Shown here piece by piece: positions 1 through 8,922 of a stretch of 64,000 bases of DNA (within the stretch, counting starts at the first letter, position 1; the number at the start of each line of letters is the position of its first letter). The notes below the pieces were generated by a model, which was not told where the DNA came from, did not search any database, and saw nothing but the letters and a program-made list of their open reading frames with translations. Made by a program: the position numbers and the translations under genes. This DNA is from Burkholderia ubonensis. GTDB taxonomy: Bacteria; Pseudomonadota; Gammaproteobacteria; Burkholderiales; Burkholderiaceae. The stretch is from contig NZ_CP013421.1 in NCBI RefSeq assembly GCF_001718695.1, positions 124,001 to 188,000 on the forward strand. The letters are read 5' to 3'.

Positions 1-411
1 GACTTGCGTGTGCCGGCGTGCGATCCCGCATTGTTGCGTCAGCATCCGATCCAGAGCGTGACCGACCTGCGCCATCACACGCTGCTGCATTCGGCCACCA
101 CGCGCTCTGCATGGTCGCACTGGTTGAAGGCGGCCGGCGCTGCCGATCTGCGGGCGGCGCGCCACGTTGAATTCGATCACGTGAATCTTCAGCTCTGCGC
201 GGCCGTCGAGGGCCTTGGCGTGGCACTGGCGTCGCTGCCGCTGATCGGTCGCGATCTCGCCGAGGGGCGCCTCGTGTGTCCGCTTGCGGCGCCGATATGG
301 CGCGCCGACGACTACATGCTGGTGACGAATGCCGATCGCGGCGCGGATCCGGCGGTAGCCGCGTTCGAGCAATGGATCGAGCGCATGGCGGGCCGCGACG
401 GCGGCGTGTGA
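1..411 (+). CDS. LysR-family regulator, C-terminal part (cut by window edge)
   Basis: About 136 residues are read from the first base, in frame with no start codon, so the N-terminal DNA-binding domain lies outside the window. What remains looks like the second half of a LysR substrate-binding domain of the GcvA type: a DLRHHTLLHS segment, then FDHVNLQLCAAVEGLGVAL, which matches the family's usual 'a.eGlGval' stretch before the last strands. The stop codon falls exactly where insertion-sequence DNA begins, so the natural C-terminus may be slightly altered. Its target cannot be told from the fragment. The family is fairly sure; the function is unknown. Confidence 0.75.
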   Translation, partial: DLRVPACDPALLRQHPIQSVTDLRHHTLLHSATTRSAWSHWLKAAGAADLRAARHVEFDHVNLQLCAAVEGLGVALASLPLIGRDLAEGRLVCPLAAPIWRADDYMLVTNADRGADPAVAAFEQWIERMAGRDGGV

Positions 412-705
412 CTGCCGGGTTGCTTGCAAATCAACCCCAGCTCTTCCATCAAGCGGCTGACCTTGAAGCGGCCAATCGTCGTACCTTCCTCGCGCATCAT
501 GCCCATGATGCTGCGACTGCCGGCTGAGCTTCGACTCTCGATGAACAGCTCGCGTACCCGGCTACGCAGTGCCATTCGCTCGGCATCAACACGTCGGGCT
601 CGCCCTCGGTGGGCATACAGGCAGGACCGCGACACGTCGAATACCGCGCAGATCAGCTCGACCGATTCGCTTGCGCCAATCTGATCAATTACTTCGTACG
701 TTCGA
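412..705 (-). pseudogene. IS3-family transposase OrfB, N-terminal fragment
   Basis: Reading leftward, a stretch of about 95 residues resembles the helix-turn-helix start of an IS3 OrfB: TYEVIDQIGASESVELICAV, later SRSCLYAHRGRARR, then the conserved GSRSIMGMMREEG and RLMEELGLICKQPGSH. In intact proteins the DDE integrase core follows this point. Here the frame runs straight into the 3' end of the LysR gene at about 411, so all catalytic residues are missing. The reading frame continues upstream into unrelated IS110 flanking DNA, so the boundary near 705 is an estimate. Confidence 0.65.
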
Positions 706-797
706 TGCCTTCCGACATCAAGAGCGCGGTAGCCTAATGGAATGGTCTGCCCCACCTCCTGCGCGATACTAGGCGCGTCCACCCTGGGAGAGCGACC

Positions 798-935
798 ATG
801 AACGATCACCGCGTCTATGTCATTGGCATTGATCTCGGCAAGAATTGGTTCCACCTCGTAGCGAACGACGAGCGAGGTACTGAACTATTCCGCAAGAAGC
901 TCAACCGAGGCCAACTGGCAGAATTTGCGGTCACG
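798..935 (+). pseudogene. IS110-family transposase, N-terminal fragment
   Basis: The ATG at 798 follows a good ribosome site (gggagag). The product begins MNDHRVYVIGIDLGKNWFHL, which carries the first acidic residue of the DEDD nuclease fold of IS110 transposases (the D in GIDLGK). About 45 residues match the family. The frame then enters the minus-strand IS3 fragment at about 935 and reads nonsense to a stop near 1025. Usual family length is about 340 residues, so this is a remnant only. Confidence 0.65.
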
Positions 936-1193
936 GCACAGCGCCTCGACGCCCATGCGCTTCATCAGCGTGCGCACGCGACGGCGACCCACTTCATGGC
1001 CTTCCCGGCGCAACAGGCGCGCTAGCATCCGTGCTCCGGAAAACGGAAACTCCATGTGCTGTTCGTCGATTCGTCGCATCAGCAACCGATCGACCTCGCT
1101 GACCGGCTGCGGTCGGTAATACACGCTCGATCTCGCAATGCCAACCAGCCGCGTCTGTCGCGAAACCGGCAGCGCATGCGTACGGTCGATCAT
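936..1193 (-). pseudogene. IS3-family transposase OrfB, N-terminal fragment (second element)
   Basis: The ATG at 1193 overlaps the OrfA stop codon, the usual IS3 arrangement. The fragment reads MIDRTHALPVSRQTRLVGIA, then RSSVYYRP and the conserved FPFSGARMLARLLRREGHEVGRRRVRTLMKRMGVEAL. It breaks off at about 936, where IS110 DNA starts, before the DDE integrase domain. It is inactive as a transposase. Confidence 0.65.
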
Positions 1194-1500
1194 CGCTTTG
1201 CGCTCAGCAGTCCGGCCTTGCCGAGCGCTCCGGACAAAAAATGGTTCTCCAGTGTCAACTGGCCGATCTTCGCATGCAGCGTCTTCACATCTACCGGCGA
1301 TTCGTTCGATGCCGGGCCCGCTGCGCCGAACACATCCGCAGCGCGCTCCTGCAACTGCCGTTTCCATTCCGTGATCTGGTTCGGATGCACATCGAACTGC
1401 TGCGCCAGTTCGGCCAGCGTCTGCTCGCCTTTGACCGCTGCCAGCGCCAGCTTTGCTTTGAACGCCCCGCTGAGTGCGTCCGTCCGGTTCTCTTCGTCAT
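1190..1500 (-). pseudogene. IS3-family OrfA, frameshifted
   Basis: The start ATG at 1500 has a GAGGAA ribosome site and gives MTKRTGRTHSAG. After about 12 codons the reading frame must shift by one base (near 1465) to continue with the proper OrfA helix-turn-helix, FKAKLALAAVKGEQTLAELA then DVHPNQITEWKRQLQ, and the leucine-zipper part LHAKIGQLTLENHFLSGAL. A one-base deletion in the source DNA, or a sequencing error, explains this. The downstream part is otherwise complete and overlaps the OrfB fragment. Confidence 0.6.
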
Positions 1501-1730
1501 TTCCTCGGTTCCTTTGCCAGCATTATCTCTGGCTCTGGCCCCGGCCAAACCACTTATCCGACTGTCCGAATTTGCGCGGCCACCTTTGGTCTGCGAGGTG
1601 ATGAACTGGCCCGCTCGCGACAAGTGCGGCGCGCAGAGTCTCGACGAGCACTTCTCGGTGAACTACATCGGCCGCCGCATTGCGCAGTTCGGCTGACACG
1701 TGCGCGGCACGTTCCACCCGAGCGCCCGCA

Positions 1731-3341
1731 TCACCGTTTCTCGAGCAGCCGGTCGCCGATCCACAGCGCGTCGATGTCGTTGCGCGCGAAGCCGCGCAGC
1801 GCATCGGCCGGCGTCTCGACGAGCGGCTCGCCCGCGACGTTGAACGACGTATTGAGCAGCACCGGGATGCCGGCCACGCGTTCGAACGCGCGCAGCAACC
1901 GATGGAGATGCGGGTTGTCTTGCGGCGAAACGGTCTGCGGCCGCGCGGTGCCGTCGACGTGCGTGATCGCGGCGATGCGCGCGCGCCACTGCGGCCGGAC
2001 CGCGCAGATCCGCAGCATGTACGGGCTCGGCGTGTCGAGTTCGAAATAGCGCGCGGCGTCCTCGACCGGAACGCATGGCGCAAACGGCCGGAACGCCTCA
2101 CGCCGCTTCACCCGCAGATTCATCCGGTCGCGCGCGTCCGCGTGCGCGGGGCTCATCAACAGCGAGCGATTGCCGAGCGCGCGCGGGCCCATCTCGGCGC
2201 GCCCGGCGTGCAGCGCGACGCACTGCCCGGCGGCCAGCAGCGCCGCCGTGCGTTCGGCCAGTTCGTCGATCGTGCCGCGCGTGTCGCGGTAGCGCGCGCG
2301 ATCGGGCAGTGCGGCGAGCGCGGCGTCCACGTCCGCATCGCTGTACGGCCGTCCGCCGTACGGAGAAACCGGTCCGGGCCGAAACGGCACGCCCTGCACA
2401 CCGTGATACCCCCACAGCGCCGCGCCCAGCGACGTTCCGCAATCGGCGCCGGCCGGCCCGGCGAACACCGCGTCGAAGCCCGCGTCGCGCCACACCAGAT
2501 CGTTGGCGCGCCCGTTGAGCGACACCTCGCCCGCGAGACAGAGTCGGCGCATCCCGGTCATCTCGCGCACGGCCCGCGCGAGATGCAGCATGGCGCGCTC
2601 GCATTCCCGCTGCGCCGCGCGGGCGAGCGTGGCGCGCGCGGCCAGGCTTTCGTCGTCCGTCGCGCCCGCGAGCGGCGACAGGCCGAACAGCCGCACGCCG
2701 TCGGCATCGCAGCGGGCGCCGTAATCCACGGCCAGGCCGTCGAGGCGTCCGCCGAGGTCCGGTGCGGCCGCATCGTCGCCATACGGCGCGAGCCCCATCG
2801 TCTTGCCGGTTTCGTGCGCGCCGAAGCCGATCGCGACGGTGACCGCCTCGTACAGCGCGCCGATGCCGCACGACGCGCTGCGCATCACGGGCTCGATGCG
2901 CCCGTTCCAGCCGATCCACACGCTGTGCGACGACGGCGTCGCGCCTTGCTCGCGTCGATGGCCGTCGACGACGAGAATCGCGGCTTCGTCGAACGGCGAG
3001 CAGTAGTACGCGGCGGCGGCATGGCAGAGCGCGTGTTCGACGCGCAGCTGCGGCACGGTATCGACATATGGCGGCAGCGGCGCGGCCTGCCCGGTGTCGA
3101 CGCACGCGACGAGCGACGGGCGCGCGTCGGCGGGCAGGTCGAGCGCGATGCGGCACGCGTCGACCGCGGCGGCCGGATACGCGCGCGACTGCTTGATGCG
3201 GTCGAAACGCTCCTGCCCCGCATGCGCGATGCGGCGCGCGCCGGCCGCCGTCGCGACCCATGCGGCGCCGGTGTTCGGCGCGGGGCCGGTCTGCACGCCC
3301 AGCACGCCATCGGCGGGTGCGGGCGGAATTCGGTGTGACAT
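1731..3341 (-). CDS. NodU/CmcH-type carbamoyltransferase
   Basis: 536 residues, about the usual length of the NodU/CmcH family, which moves a carbamoyl group from carbamoyl phosphate through a carbamoyl-adenylate to an acceptor. Family marks seen: the metal-binding EHALCH near residue 104, the ATP-site run EMGPRALGNRS, KRREAFRPFAP, and the C-terminal LNTSFNVAGEPLVETPADAL. The gene is about 30 bp downstream of the nickel permease gene on the same strand and next to the hydrogenase operon. That operon encodes only a short HypF, so a role in supplying the carbamoyl group for the cyanide ligands of the NiFe site is possible. That is inference; it could equally modify a secondary metabolite. Family assignment is firm, substrate unknown. 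Confidence 0.85.
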   Translation of the reverse strand: MSHRIPPAPADGVLGVQTGPAPNTGAAWVATAAGARRIAHAGQERFDRIKQSRAYPAAAVDACRIALDLPADARPSLVACVDTGQAAPLPPYVDTVPQLRVEHALCHAAAAYYCSPFDEAAILVVDGHRREQGATPSSHSVWIGWNGRIEPVMRSASCGIGALYEAVTVAIGFGAHETGKTMGLAPYGDDAAAPDLGGRLDGLAVDYGARCDADGVRLFGLSPLAGATDDESLAARATLARAAQRECERAMLHLARAVREMTGMRRLCLAGEVSLNGRANDLVWRDAGFDAVFAGPAGADCGTSLGAALWGYHGVQGVPFRPGPVSPYGGRPYSDADVDAALAALPDRARYRDTRGTIDELAERTAALLAAGQCVALHAGRAEMGPRALGNRSLLMSPAHADARDRMNLRVKRREAFRPFAPCVPVEDAARYFELDTPSPYMLRICAVRPQWRARIAAITHVDGTARPQTVSPQDNPHLHRLLRAFERVAGIPVLLNTSFNVAGEPLVETPADALRGFARNDIDALWIGDRLLEKR

Positions 3342-3372
3342 CGACGACGTACTTCCCTGAAAATCGCGGCGC

Positions 3373-4440
3373 CTAGCCGTGATCGTGCTCGGCGAGCGGC
3401 GCGAAGCTGCCGCGCCTGAACCGATAGATCGCCGCGCACACGAGCCAGCTCGCCGCGCACAGCACGACGATCGCGTAGCCGAGCGCGCCGAGATGCGCGT
3501 TCAACGCATCGACGACATCGCGGAACGCGCCGCGGATCCCGAACGTGTCGCCGAGCAGCGCGAAGCCCTCGACGCAGCCGATCAGCAGCGCGACCGCCGC
3601 GGACAGCGCGGTGATCCCGACGTTGTAGTAGAGCTTGCGCACCGGCTCGCGGAACGCCCAGCCGTACACGCCGAGCATCAGCATGCTGTCGGCGGTGTCG
3701 ACGAGCGACATGCTCGCGGTAAACAGCGCGGGAAACACCATGATCGACCACGCGGACATTCCGTGCGCCGCGCTGGTGGCGGAGATGCCGAGCACGCCGA
3801 TCTCGGTGGCGGTGTCGAAACCCAGCCCGAACAGCGCGCCGAGCACGTACATGTGCCAGCTTTTCGTGACCATCCGGAGGACCGGCCGCAGCAGCCGTGC
3901 GAGAAATCCGTGGTGGTGCAGCGCCGTGTCGGCATGCGCGTCCGCGTATCGCTCGCCGCGTTTCACGCGGCGCAGCGTGCGGACGACCGAATGCAGCGTC
4001 ACGAGGTTCGCGACGGCGATCGCGAGCAGGAACGTCGTCGACACGAGCGTGCCGATCGTGCCGGCGATGTCGTGAAACGCGGCGAGGCGCTCGCGCAACC
4101 CGAAGGCCGCGGCCGCGATGGCGGCCGACGCGACGATCACGATGGTCGAGTGCCCGAGCGAGAACATCAGCCCGACGGTCAGCGGACGCCGGCCTTCGTG
4201 CATCAGCTTGCGCGTCACGTTGTCGATCGCGGCGATGTGGTCGGCGTCGACCGCGTGGCGCAGCCCGAACGTGTAGGCGAGCACGCAGGCGCCCATCAGC
4301 GTGGGCTGGCCGCCGAACACGGCGACGGCCCAGCCCCAGGCGGCCAGGTTGAACGCCGCGAGCGCCGCGAGCAGCAGGACGAGCTTGCCGCGCGCGCCGC
4401 TTGCGCGAACGCCGGCGCCGGGCGGGACGGGCGCGGTCAT
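3373..4440 (-). CDS. hoxN: HoxN/NixA-type high-affinity nickel permease
   Basis: 355 residues with about eight hydrophobic segments. It carries both NiCoT signatures: RHAVDADHIAAIDN near residue 60, whose histidine and aspartates form the metal site, and LGFDTATEIG near residue 202. A His-rich cytoplasmic loop (ADAHADTALHHHG) lies between. It imports Ni2+ for the NiFe active sites made by the genes to the right. It is transcribed divergently from hupS, with the carbamoyltransferase gene following on the same strand, so those two probably form an operon. Cobalt transport is the alternative for this family, but the hydrogenase setting favours nickel. Confidence 0.93.
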   Translation of the reverse strand: MTAPVPPGAGVRASGARGKLVLLLAALAAFNLAAWGWAVAVFGGQPTLMGACVLAYTFGLRHAVDADHIAAIDNVTRKLMHEGRRPLTVGLMFSLGHSTIVIVASAAIAAAAFGLRERLAAFHDIAGTIGTLVSTTFLLAIAVANLVTLHSVVRTLRRVKRGERYADAHADTALHHHGFLARLLRPVLRMVTKSWHMYVLGALFGLGFDTATEIGVLGISATSAAHGMSAWSIMVFPALFTASMSLVDTADSMLMLGVYGWAFREPVRKLYYNVGITALSAAVALLIGCVEGFALLGDTFGIRGAFRDVVDALNAHLGALGYAIVVLCAASWLVCAAIYRFRRGSFAPLAEHDHG

Positions 4441-4923
4441 GACGACCGCCGGCGCACGGCCGGTACACGGGCTGCCGCGTGCGGTGCGGCGCGCTCACCG
4501 TGGCGTGACGGCGCGAGAGGCGCGGCGCATGAGCGTCGCTGCGGCGGGAGGAAGGCGTTCACGGAAAGTTCCATCGTGTCTGAGTCGAAGCGGTTGCGTT
4601 GCCGCGCAATGGGCCAATGGCGCGTGCGGCAGCGGCCCGCATTGTGCCGCTTTGCTGGACCGCGCGCCATGAGCGGCACATGAGCGCGCGGCGCGACAAA
4701 GCCGCTGACTCATGCAACTTCCGTTCCAATTGGAATCACGCCCGACCGCGCGCATATGCCGCCGGGCATCGCCGCCGAGCCGGGCGCCGCGTGCCGCCGC
4801 GCGGCCGTGCGAACGCGCTGGTCACGCCATTGCCAGTTTGGCCGGCCAACCGGATGCGCCGTGACTACCCGCCCAACCGGCGTGCGCCGCCGCCGCACCG
4901 GCCCCGGCGCCGATTTTTCCTTT

Positions 4924-4937
4924 TTGATACAGATCAA
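4924..4937 (+). promoter_or_regulatory. FNR/Anr/FixK-type box upstream of hupS
   Basis: The sequence TTGATACAGATCAA is a perfect match to the FNR-family consensus TTGAT-N4-ATCAA. Its centre is about 74 bp upstream of the start point expected from the sigma54 promoter at 4979. This suggests that an oxygen-responsive Crp/Fnr regulator acts on the hydrogenase operon in addition to HoxA. Confidence 0.7.
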
Positions 4938-4978
4938 TGGCGCCGAGCGGGCCTGCCCGTACCGTGTCGGCGCGGCCC

Positions 4979-4994
4979 TGGCACGGTTCTTGTT
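4979..4994 (+). promoter_or_regulatory. sigma54 (-24/-12) promoter of the hup operon
   Basis: TGGCACGGTTCTTGTT matches the RpoN consensus TGGCACG-N4-TTGCW except at one base of the -12 element. It lies about 100 bp before the hupS start. HoxA, encoded in the same gene run, is a sigma54 activator, so a sigma54 promoter is expected here. The start point should be near 5004. Confidence 0.8.
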
Positions 4995-5095
4995 TTAAAG
5001 CACGGCATTCACGCCGAAGCCACGCTCCGGCGCCCGCTCCGGCAGCGCCCCCGCATGCCGGGCCGTCGGCCAGATGGCCATCAAGGAACCACACC

Positions 5096-6172
5096 GTGAT
5101 TGAAACGTTTTATGAGGTCATGCGCCGCCAGGGCATCTCGCGCCGCAGCTTCCTCAAGTTCTGCTCGTTGACCGCCACGTCGCTCGGCCTCGGGCCGGCC
5201 TTCATGCCGAGGATCGTCGAGGCGATGGAAACGAAGCCCCGCACGCCGGTGCTGTGGCTGCACGGCCTCGAATGCACGTGCTGCTCGGAATCGTTCATCC
5301 GCTCCGCGCATCCGCTCGCGAAGGACGTCGTGCTGTCGATGATCTCGCTCGACTACGACGATCTGCTGATGGCGTCGGCCGGCCATCAGGCCGAGGCGAT
5401 CCTCGAAGAGGTCATGACGAAGTACAAGGGCAACTACATCCTCGCCGTCGAGGGCAATCCGCCGCTGAACCAGGACGGGATGAGCTGCATCATCGGCGGC
5501 AAGCCGTTCGTCGATCAGCTGCGCCGCGTGTCGAAGGACGCGAAGGCCGTGATCTCGTGGGGTTCCTGCGCATCGTGGGGCTGCGTGCAGGCCGCGAAGC
5601 CGAACCCGACGCAGGCGGTGCCGATCCACAAGGTGATCACCGACAAGCCGATCATCAAGGTGCCCGGCTGCCCGCCGATCGCGGAAGTGATGACGGGCGT
5701 CATCACCTACATGCTGACGTTCGACCGCGTGCCCGAGCTGGACCGCCAGGGCCGGCCGAAGATGTTCTACAGCCAGCGCATTCACGACAAGTGCTACCGC
5801 CGCCCGCACTTCGACGCCGGACAGTTCGTCGAGGCCTGGGACGACGACGCCGCGCGGCGCGGCTACTGCCTGTACAAGGTCGGCTGCAAGGGTCCGACGA
5901 CCTACAACGCGTGCTCGACGGTGCGCTGGAACGGCGGCACCAGCTTCCCGATCCAGGCCGGACACGGCTGCATCGGCTGCTCGGAGGACGGCTTCTGGGA
6001 CAAGGGATCGTTCTACGACCGCCTGACCCACATCAACCAGTTCGGCGTCGAAGCGAACGCCGACAAGATCGGCGGCACCGCGGCCGTCGTCCTGGGCGCC
6101 GCCGCCGCCGCGCATGCGGCCGCCTCGGCGATTCAGCGCGTCAGCTCGAAACGCGATCGCGACGGCCGCTAG
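5096..6172 (+). CDS. hupS: Membrane-bound uptake [NiFe]-hydrogenase, small subunit
   Basis: Electron-transfer subunit of a periplasm-facing group 1 uptake hydrogenase. A GTG start at 5096, eight bases after AAGGAA, gives 358 residues; the only ATGs nearby would cut into the Tat signal. A twin-arginine signal (SRRSFLK) is followed by the mature protein near residue 44. Cysteines at 60, 62, 63, 158, 163 and 192 correspond to the six ligands of the oxygen-tolerant proximal 4Fe-3S cluster, including the two extra ones (62 and 163). The C-terminal hydrophobic anchor is [14 protein letters not shown]. It is the first gene of the operon, driven by the sigma54 promoter upstream. Confidence 0.96.
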   Translation: MIETFYEVMRRQGISRRSFLKFCSLTATSLGLGPAFMPRIVEAMETKPRTPVLWLHGLECTCCSESFIRSAHPLAKDVVLSMISLDYDDLLMASAGHQAEAILEEVMTKYKGNYILAVEGNPPLNQDGMSCIIGGKPFVDQLRRVSKDAKAVISWGSCASWGCVQAAKPNPTQAVPIHKVITDKPIIKVPGCPPIAEVMTGVITYMLTFDRVPELDRQGRPKMFYSQRIHDKCYRRPHFDAGQFVEAWDDDAARRGYCLYKVGCKGPTTYNACSTVRWNGGTSFPIQAGHGCIGCSEDGFWDKGSFYDRLTHINQFGVEANADKIGGTAAVVLGAAAAAHAAASAIQRVSSKRDRDGR

Positions 6173-6229
6173 CGGTTAGCCGCCCGACGCCACGCGCAGC
6201 CCCCACACGCACAGGAACTACACAACAGC

Positions 6230-8086
6230 ATGACAGCCTATTCCACCCAGGGTTTTCAGCTCGACAACAGCGGACGCCGGATCGTCGTCGATCCCGTGAC
6301 GCGCATCGAAGGCCACATGCGGGTCGAAGTGAACGTCGACTCGAACAACGTGATCCGCAACGCGGTGTCCACCGGCACCATGTGGCGCGGACTCGAAGTG
6401 ATTCTCAAGGGCCGCGACCCGCGCGATGCGTGGGCGTTCGTCGAGCGCATCTGCGGCGTCTGCACCGGCTGCCACGCGCTGGCGTCGGTTCGCGCGGTCG
6501 AGGACGCGCTCGACATCCGGATTCCGCCGAACGCGCACCTGATCCGCGAGATCATGGCGAAGACGCTGCAGGTGCATGACCACGCGGTGCACTTCTATCA
6601 CCTGCACGCGCTCGACTGGGTCGACGTCGTGTCCGCGCTGAAGGCCGACCCGAAGCTCACCTCCGAACTCCAGCAGCGCGTGTCGCCGTCGCATCCGATG
6701 TCGTCGCCGGGCTATTTCCGCGACATCCAGACGCGGCTGCGCAAGTTCGTCGAAAGCGGCCAGCTCGGCCCGTTCATGAACGGCTACTGGGGCAATCCGG
6801 CCTATCTGCTGCCGCCGGAAGCGAACCTGATGGCCGTCACGCATTACCTCGAGGCGCTCGACCTGCAGAAGGAGTGGGTCAAGATCCACACGATCTTCGG
6901 CGGCAAGAACCCGCACCCGAACTACCTGGTCGGCGGCGTGCCGTGCGCGATCAACATCGACGGCGATCTCGCGGCCGGTGCGCCGATCAACATGGAGCGC
7001 CTGAACTTCGTGCGCTCGCTGATCGATCAGGCGGAGACGTTCTGCCGCAACGTCTACGTGCCCGATCTGCTCGCGATCGGCACGATCTACAAGGCGCGCG
7101 GCTGGCTGCATGGCGGCGGCCTCGCCGCCACCAACGTGATGGACTACGGCACGTATCCGCTCGTCAACTACGACCCGTCCACCAACCAGATGCCGGGCGG
7201 CGCGATCCTGAACGGCGACTGGGACAACATCCTGCCGGTCGACGCGCGCGATCCGGAGCAGGTGCAGGAGTTCGTCACCCATTCGTGGTACCAGTACCCC
7301 GACAACGACCGCGGCCTGCATCCGTGGGACGGCATGACCGAGCCGCACTACGAGCTCGGGCCGAACACGAAGGGCACGCGCACGGCGATCGAATCGGTCG
7401 ACGAAAGCGCGAAGTATTCGTGGGTCAAGGCGCCGCGCTGGCGCGGCCACGCGATGGAGGTCGGGCCGCTCGCGCGCTACATCCTCGGCTATGCGCATGC
7501 GAAGCAGGGCAACCCGCACGGCGCGCGGATCAAGGAGCAGATCGACGCGGCGCTGCAGTCGGTCAACCAGGACATGCCGAAGCTCCTCGGGCTGCCCGAG
7601 ACGACGCTCGGCGCGAAGCAGCTGCTGCCGACCACGATCGGCCGCACGCTCGCGCGCGCGCTCGAAGCGCAGTACTGCGCCGAGATGATGTCGGACGACT
7701 GGCAGCGGCTCGTCGACAACATCCGCAACGGCGACACGTCGACCGCCAACGTCGAGAAGTGGGATCCGTCGACGTGGCCGGCCGAGGCGAAGGGCGTGGG
7801 CACCGTCGCCGCGCCGCGCGGCGCGCTCGGTCACTGGATCAAGATCAAGGACGGCCGCATCGAGAACTACCAGTGCGTCGTGCCGAGCACGTGGAACGGC
7901 GGCCCGCGCGACGCGAAAGGCCAGATCGGCGCGTTCGAGGCGAGCCTGATGAACACGCCGATGGCGAACCCCGAGCAGCCGGTCGAGATTCTGCGCTCGC
8001 TGCACTCGTTCGATCCGTGCATGGCCTGCTCGACGCACGTGATGAGCGAAGACGGCGCGGAAATGACCACCGTCACGGTGCGTTGA
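6230..8086 (+). CDS. hupL: Membrane-bound uptake [NiFe]-hydrogenase, large subunit
   Basis: Catalytic subunit, 618 residues. The NiFe site is held by two CxxC pairs: [10 protein letters not shown] near residue 78 and DPCMACSTH near the C-terminus. The 15 residues after that last histidine ([14 protein letters not shown]) are the tail normally cut off by the endopeptidase HupD after nickel insertion. It splits H2 and passes electrons through HupS to cytochrome b HupC. It lies 57 bp after hupS with its own ribosome site. Gas-channel positions that are bulky in the sensor hydrogenase HoxC are small here (Val in CGVC, Leu in FYHL), as expected for an energy-conserving enzyme. Confidence 0.97.
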   Translation: MTAYSTQGFQLDNSGRRIVVDPVTRIEGHMRVEVNVDSNNVIRNAVSTGTMWRGLEVILKGRDPRDAWAFVERICGVCTGCHALASVRAVEDALDIRIPPNAHLIREIMAKTLQVHDHAVHFYHLHALDWVDVVSALKADPKLTSELQQRVSPSHPMSSPGYFRDIQTRLRKFVESGQLGPFMNGYWGNPAYLLPPEANLMAVTHYLEALDLQKEWVKIHTIFGGKNPHPNYLVGGVPCAINIDGDLAAGAPINMERLNFVRSLIDQAETFCRNVYVPDLLAIGTIYKARGWLHGGGLAATNVMDYGTYPLVNYDPSTNQMPGGAILNGDWDNILPVDARDPEQVQEFVTHSWYQYPDNDRGLHPWDGMTEPHYELGPNTKGTRTAIESVDESAKYSWVKAPRWRGHAMEVGPLARYILGYAHAKQGNPHGARIKEQIDAALQSVNQDMPKLLGLPETTLGAKQLLPTTIGRTLARALEAQYCAEMMSDDWQRLVDNIRNGDTSTANVEKWDPSTWPAEAKGVGTVAAPRGALGHWIKIKDGRIENYQCVVPSTWNGGPRDAKGQIGAFEASLMNTPMANPEQPVEILRSLHSFDPCMACSTHVMSEDGAEMTTVTVR

Positions 8087-8201
8087 TCGTGCCGCGCCGC
8101 TGGCGATACTTCCCGCGTCGACGCACCGTCGCCTGACGCACCACCGGTAACAACAGGACGCCGTCGCGGCCGGCTTCGGCCGGCCCGCGCGGCAAGGAAG
8201 A

Positions 8202-8915
8202 ATGATGACGATGCAAACGCAGTCGCGGCGCGGCCGCGCGCCCGATACCGTTCCGGCCGCCAAGGCGATCTACGTGTACGAAGCGCCGGTGCGCATCTGG
8301 CACTGGATGAACGCGGCGTCGATCGCAGTGCTGTCGATCACCGGCTACCTGATCGGCTCGCCGCTCGCGACGCAACCGGGCGAGGCCAGCGCCCATTTCC
8401 TGATGGGGTACATCCGGTTCGCGCATTTCGCGGCCGCGTACCTGTTCGCGGTCGGCCTCGCGGGCCGCGCGTACTGGGCGCTGGTGGGCAACCACCACGC
8501 GCGCGAGATGTTCTGGGTGCCCGTGTTCACGCGCGACTACTGGCTCGACGTGTTCGGGATGCTGCGCTACTACATGTTCCTCGGCCCGTGTCCGCGGCAG
8601 TACAGCGGCCACAATCCGCTGTCGCGCTTCGCGATGTTCTTCGTGTTTCTGACCGTCTCGCTGTTCATGGTCGTGACCGGCTTCGCGCTGTACGGCGAAG
8701 GCGCACAGGCCGGCTCCTGGCAGCAGCGCACGTTCGGCTGGATCCGGCCGCTGCTCGGCCAGTCGCAGGGCGTCCATACGTGGCACCACCTCGGGATGTG
8801 GGCGATCCTGCTGTTCGTGATCCTTCACGTGTATGCGGCGATCCGCGAGGACATCATGGGACGCCAGAGCGTGGTCGGCTCGATGATCTCCGGCTACCGC
8901 ACGTTCAAGGACTGA
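8202..8915 (+). CDS. hupC: Hydrogenase b-type cytochrome subunit
   Basis: 237 residues, Ni/Fe-hydrogenase cytochrome b family (HupC/HoxZ). Four hydrophobic spans contain the haem histidines, seen in RIWHWMNAAS, RFAHFAAAYL and HTWHHLGMWA, with a further histidine in VILHVYAA. It anchors HupSL in the membrane and passes electrons to quinone. The gene follows hupL after 115 bp with no terminator, and is followed at once by hupD. ATG 8202 is followed by a second in-frame ATG two codons on; either could be used. Confidence 0.95.
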   Translation: MMTMQTQSRRGRAPDTVPAAKAIYVYEAPVRIWHWMNAASIAVLSITGYLIGSPLATQPGEASAHFLMGYIRFAHFAAAYLFAVGLAGRAYWALVGNHHAREMFWVPVFTRDYWLDVFGMLRYYMFLGPCPRQYSGHNPLSRFAMFFVFLTVSLFMVVTGFALYGEGAQAGSWQQRTFGWIRPLLGQSQGVHTWHHLGMWAILLFVILHVYAAIREDIMGRQSVVGSMISGYRTFKD

Positions 8916-8922
8916 CGCGCCG

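Larger units (their letters stand above)
412..1580. mobile_element. Mosaic of insertion-sequence remnants (IS3 and IS110 families)
   Basis: Three transposase fragments of different origin lie nested here: an IS3-type OrfB N-terminus on the minus strand, an IS110-type N-terminus on the plus strand, and a second IS3-type OrfA/OrfB pair on the minus strand. None is complete and no matching terminal inverted repeats could be seen. The order suggests serial insertion of one element into another followed by deletion. The mosaic separates the LysR gene from the hydrogenase island. The outer limits are approximate. Nothing recognisable is seen in 1581-1730. Confidence 0.7.
4441..5095. promoter_or_regulatory. 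Divergent hoxN/hupS control region
   Basis: 655 bp with no credible gene. It holds the sigma54 promoter and FNR-type box of hupS (listed separately). It also holds two perfect 12-bp palindromes, TTCCAATTGGAA at 4724-4735 and TTGGCCGGCCAA at 4838-4849, which lie upstream of the FNR box and could be operator sites. I saw no convincing promoter for the leftward hoxN gene. HoxA should bind somewhere in this interval, but its site cannot be read with confidence. Confidence 0.6.

Noticed and set aside
1241..1696. Plus-strand open frame across the insertion-sequence remnants
   Set aside because: It lies opposite the OrfA fragment and has no recognisable domain. The end part (1581-1696) also shows no similarity that I can name.
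1680..3338. Long plus-strand open frame opposite the carbamoyltransferase
   Set aside because: Arg-rich shadow frame; the minus strand encodes a clear NodU-family protein over the same bases.
8087..8201. Separate sigma54 promoter before hupC
   Set aside because: A GCTGGCGATAC sequence is present, but no proper -24/-12 pair could be made.
6218..8263. Long open frame on the minus strand opposite hupL (over 600 codons)
   Set aside because: It is a mirror of hupL caused by high GC in third codon positions. The product is Arg/Ala/Val-rich with no family look.
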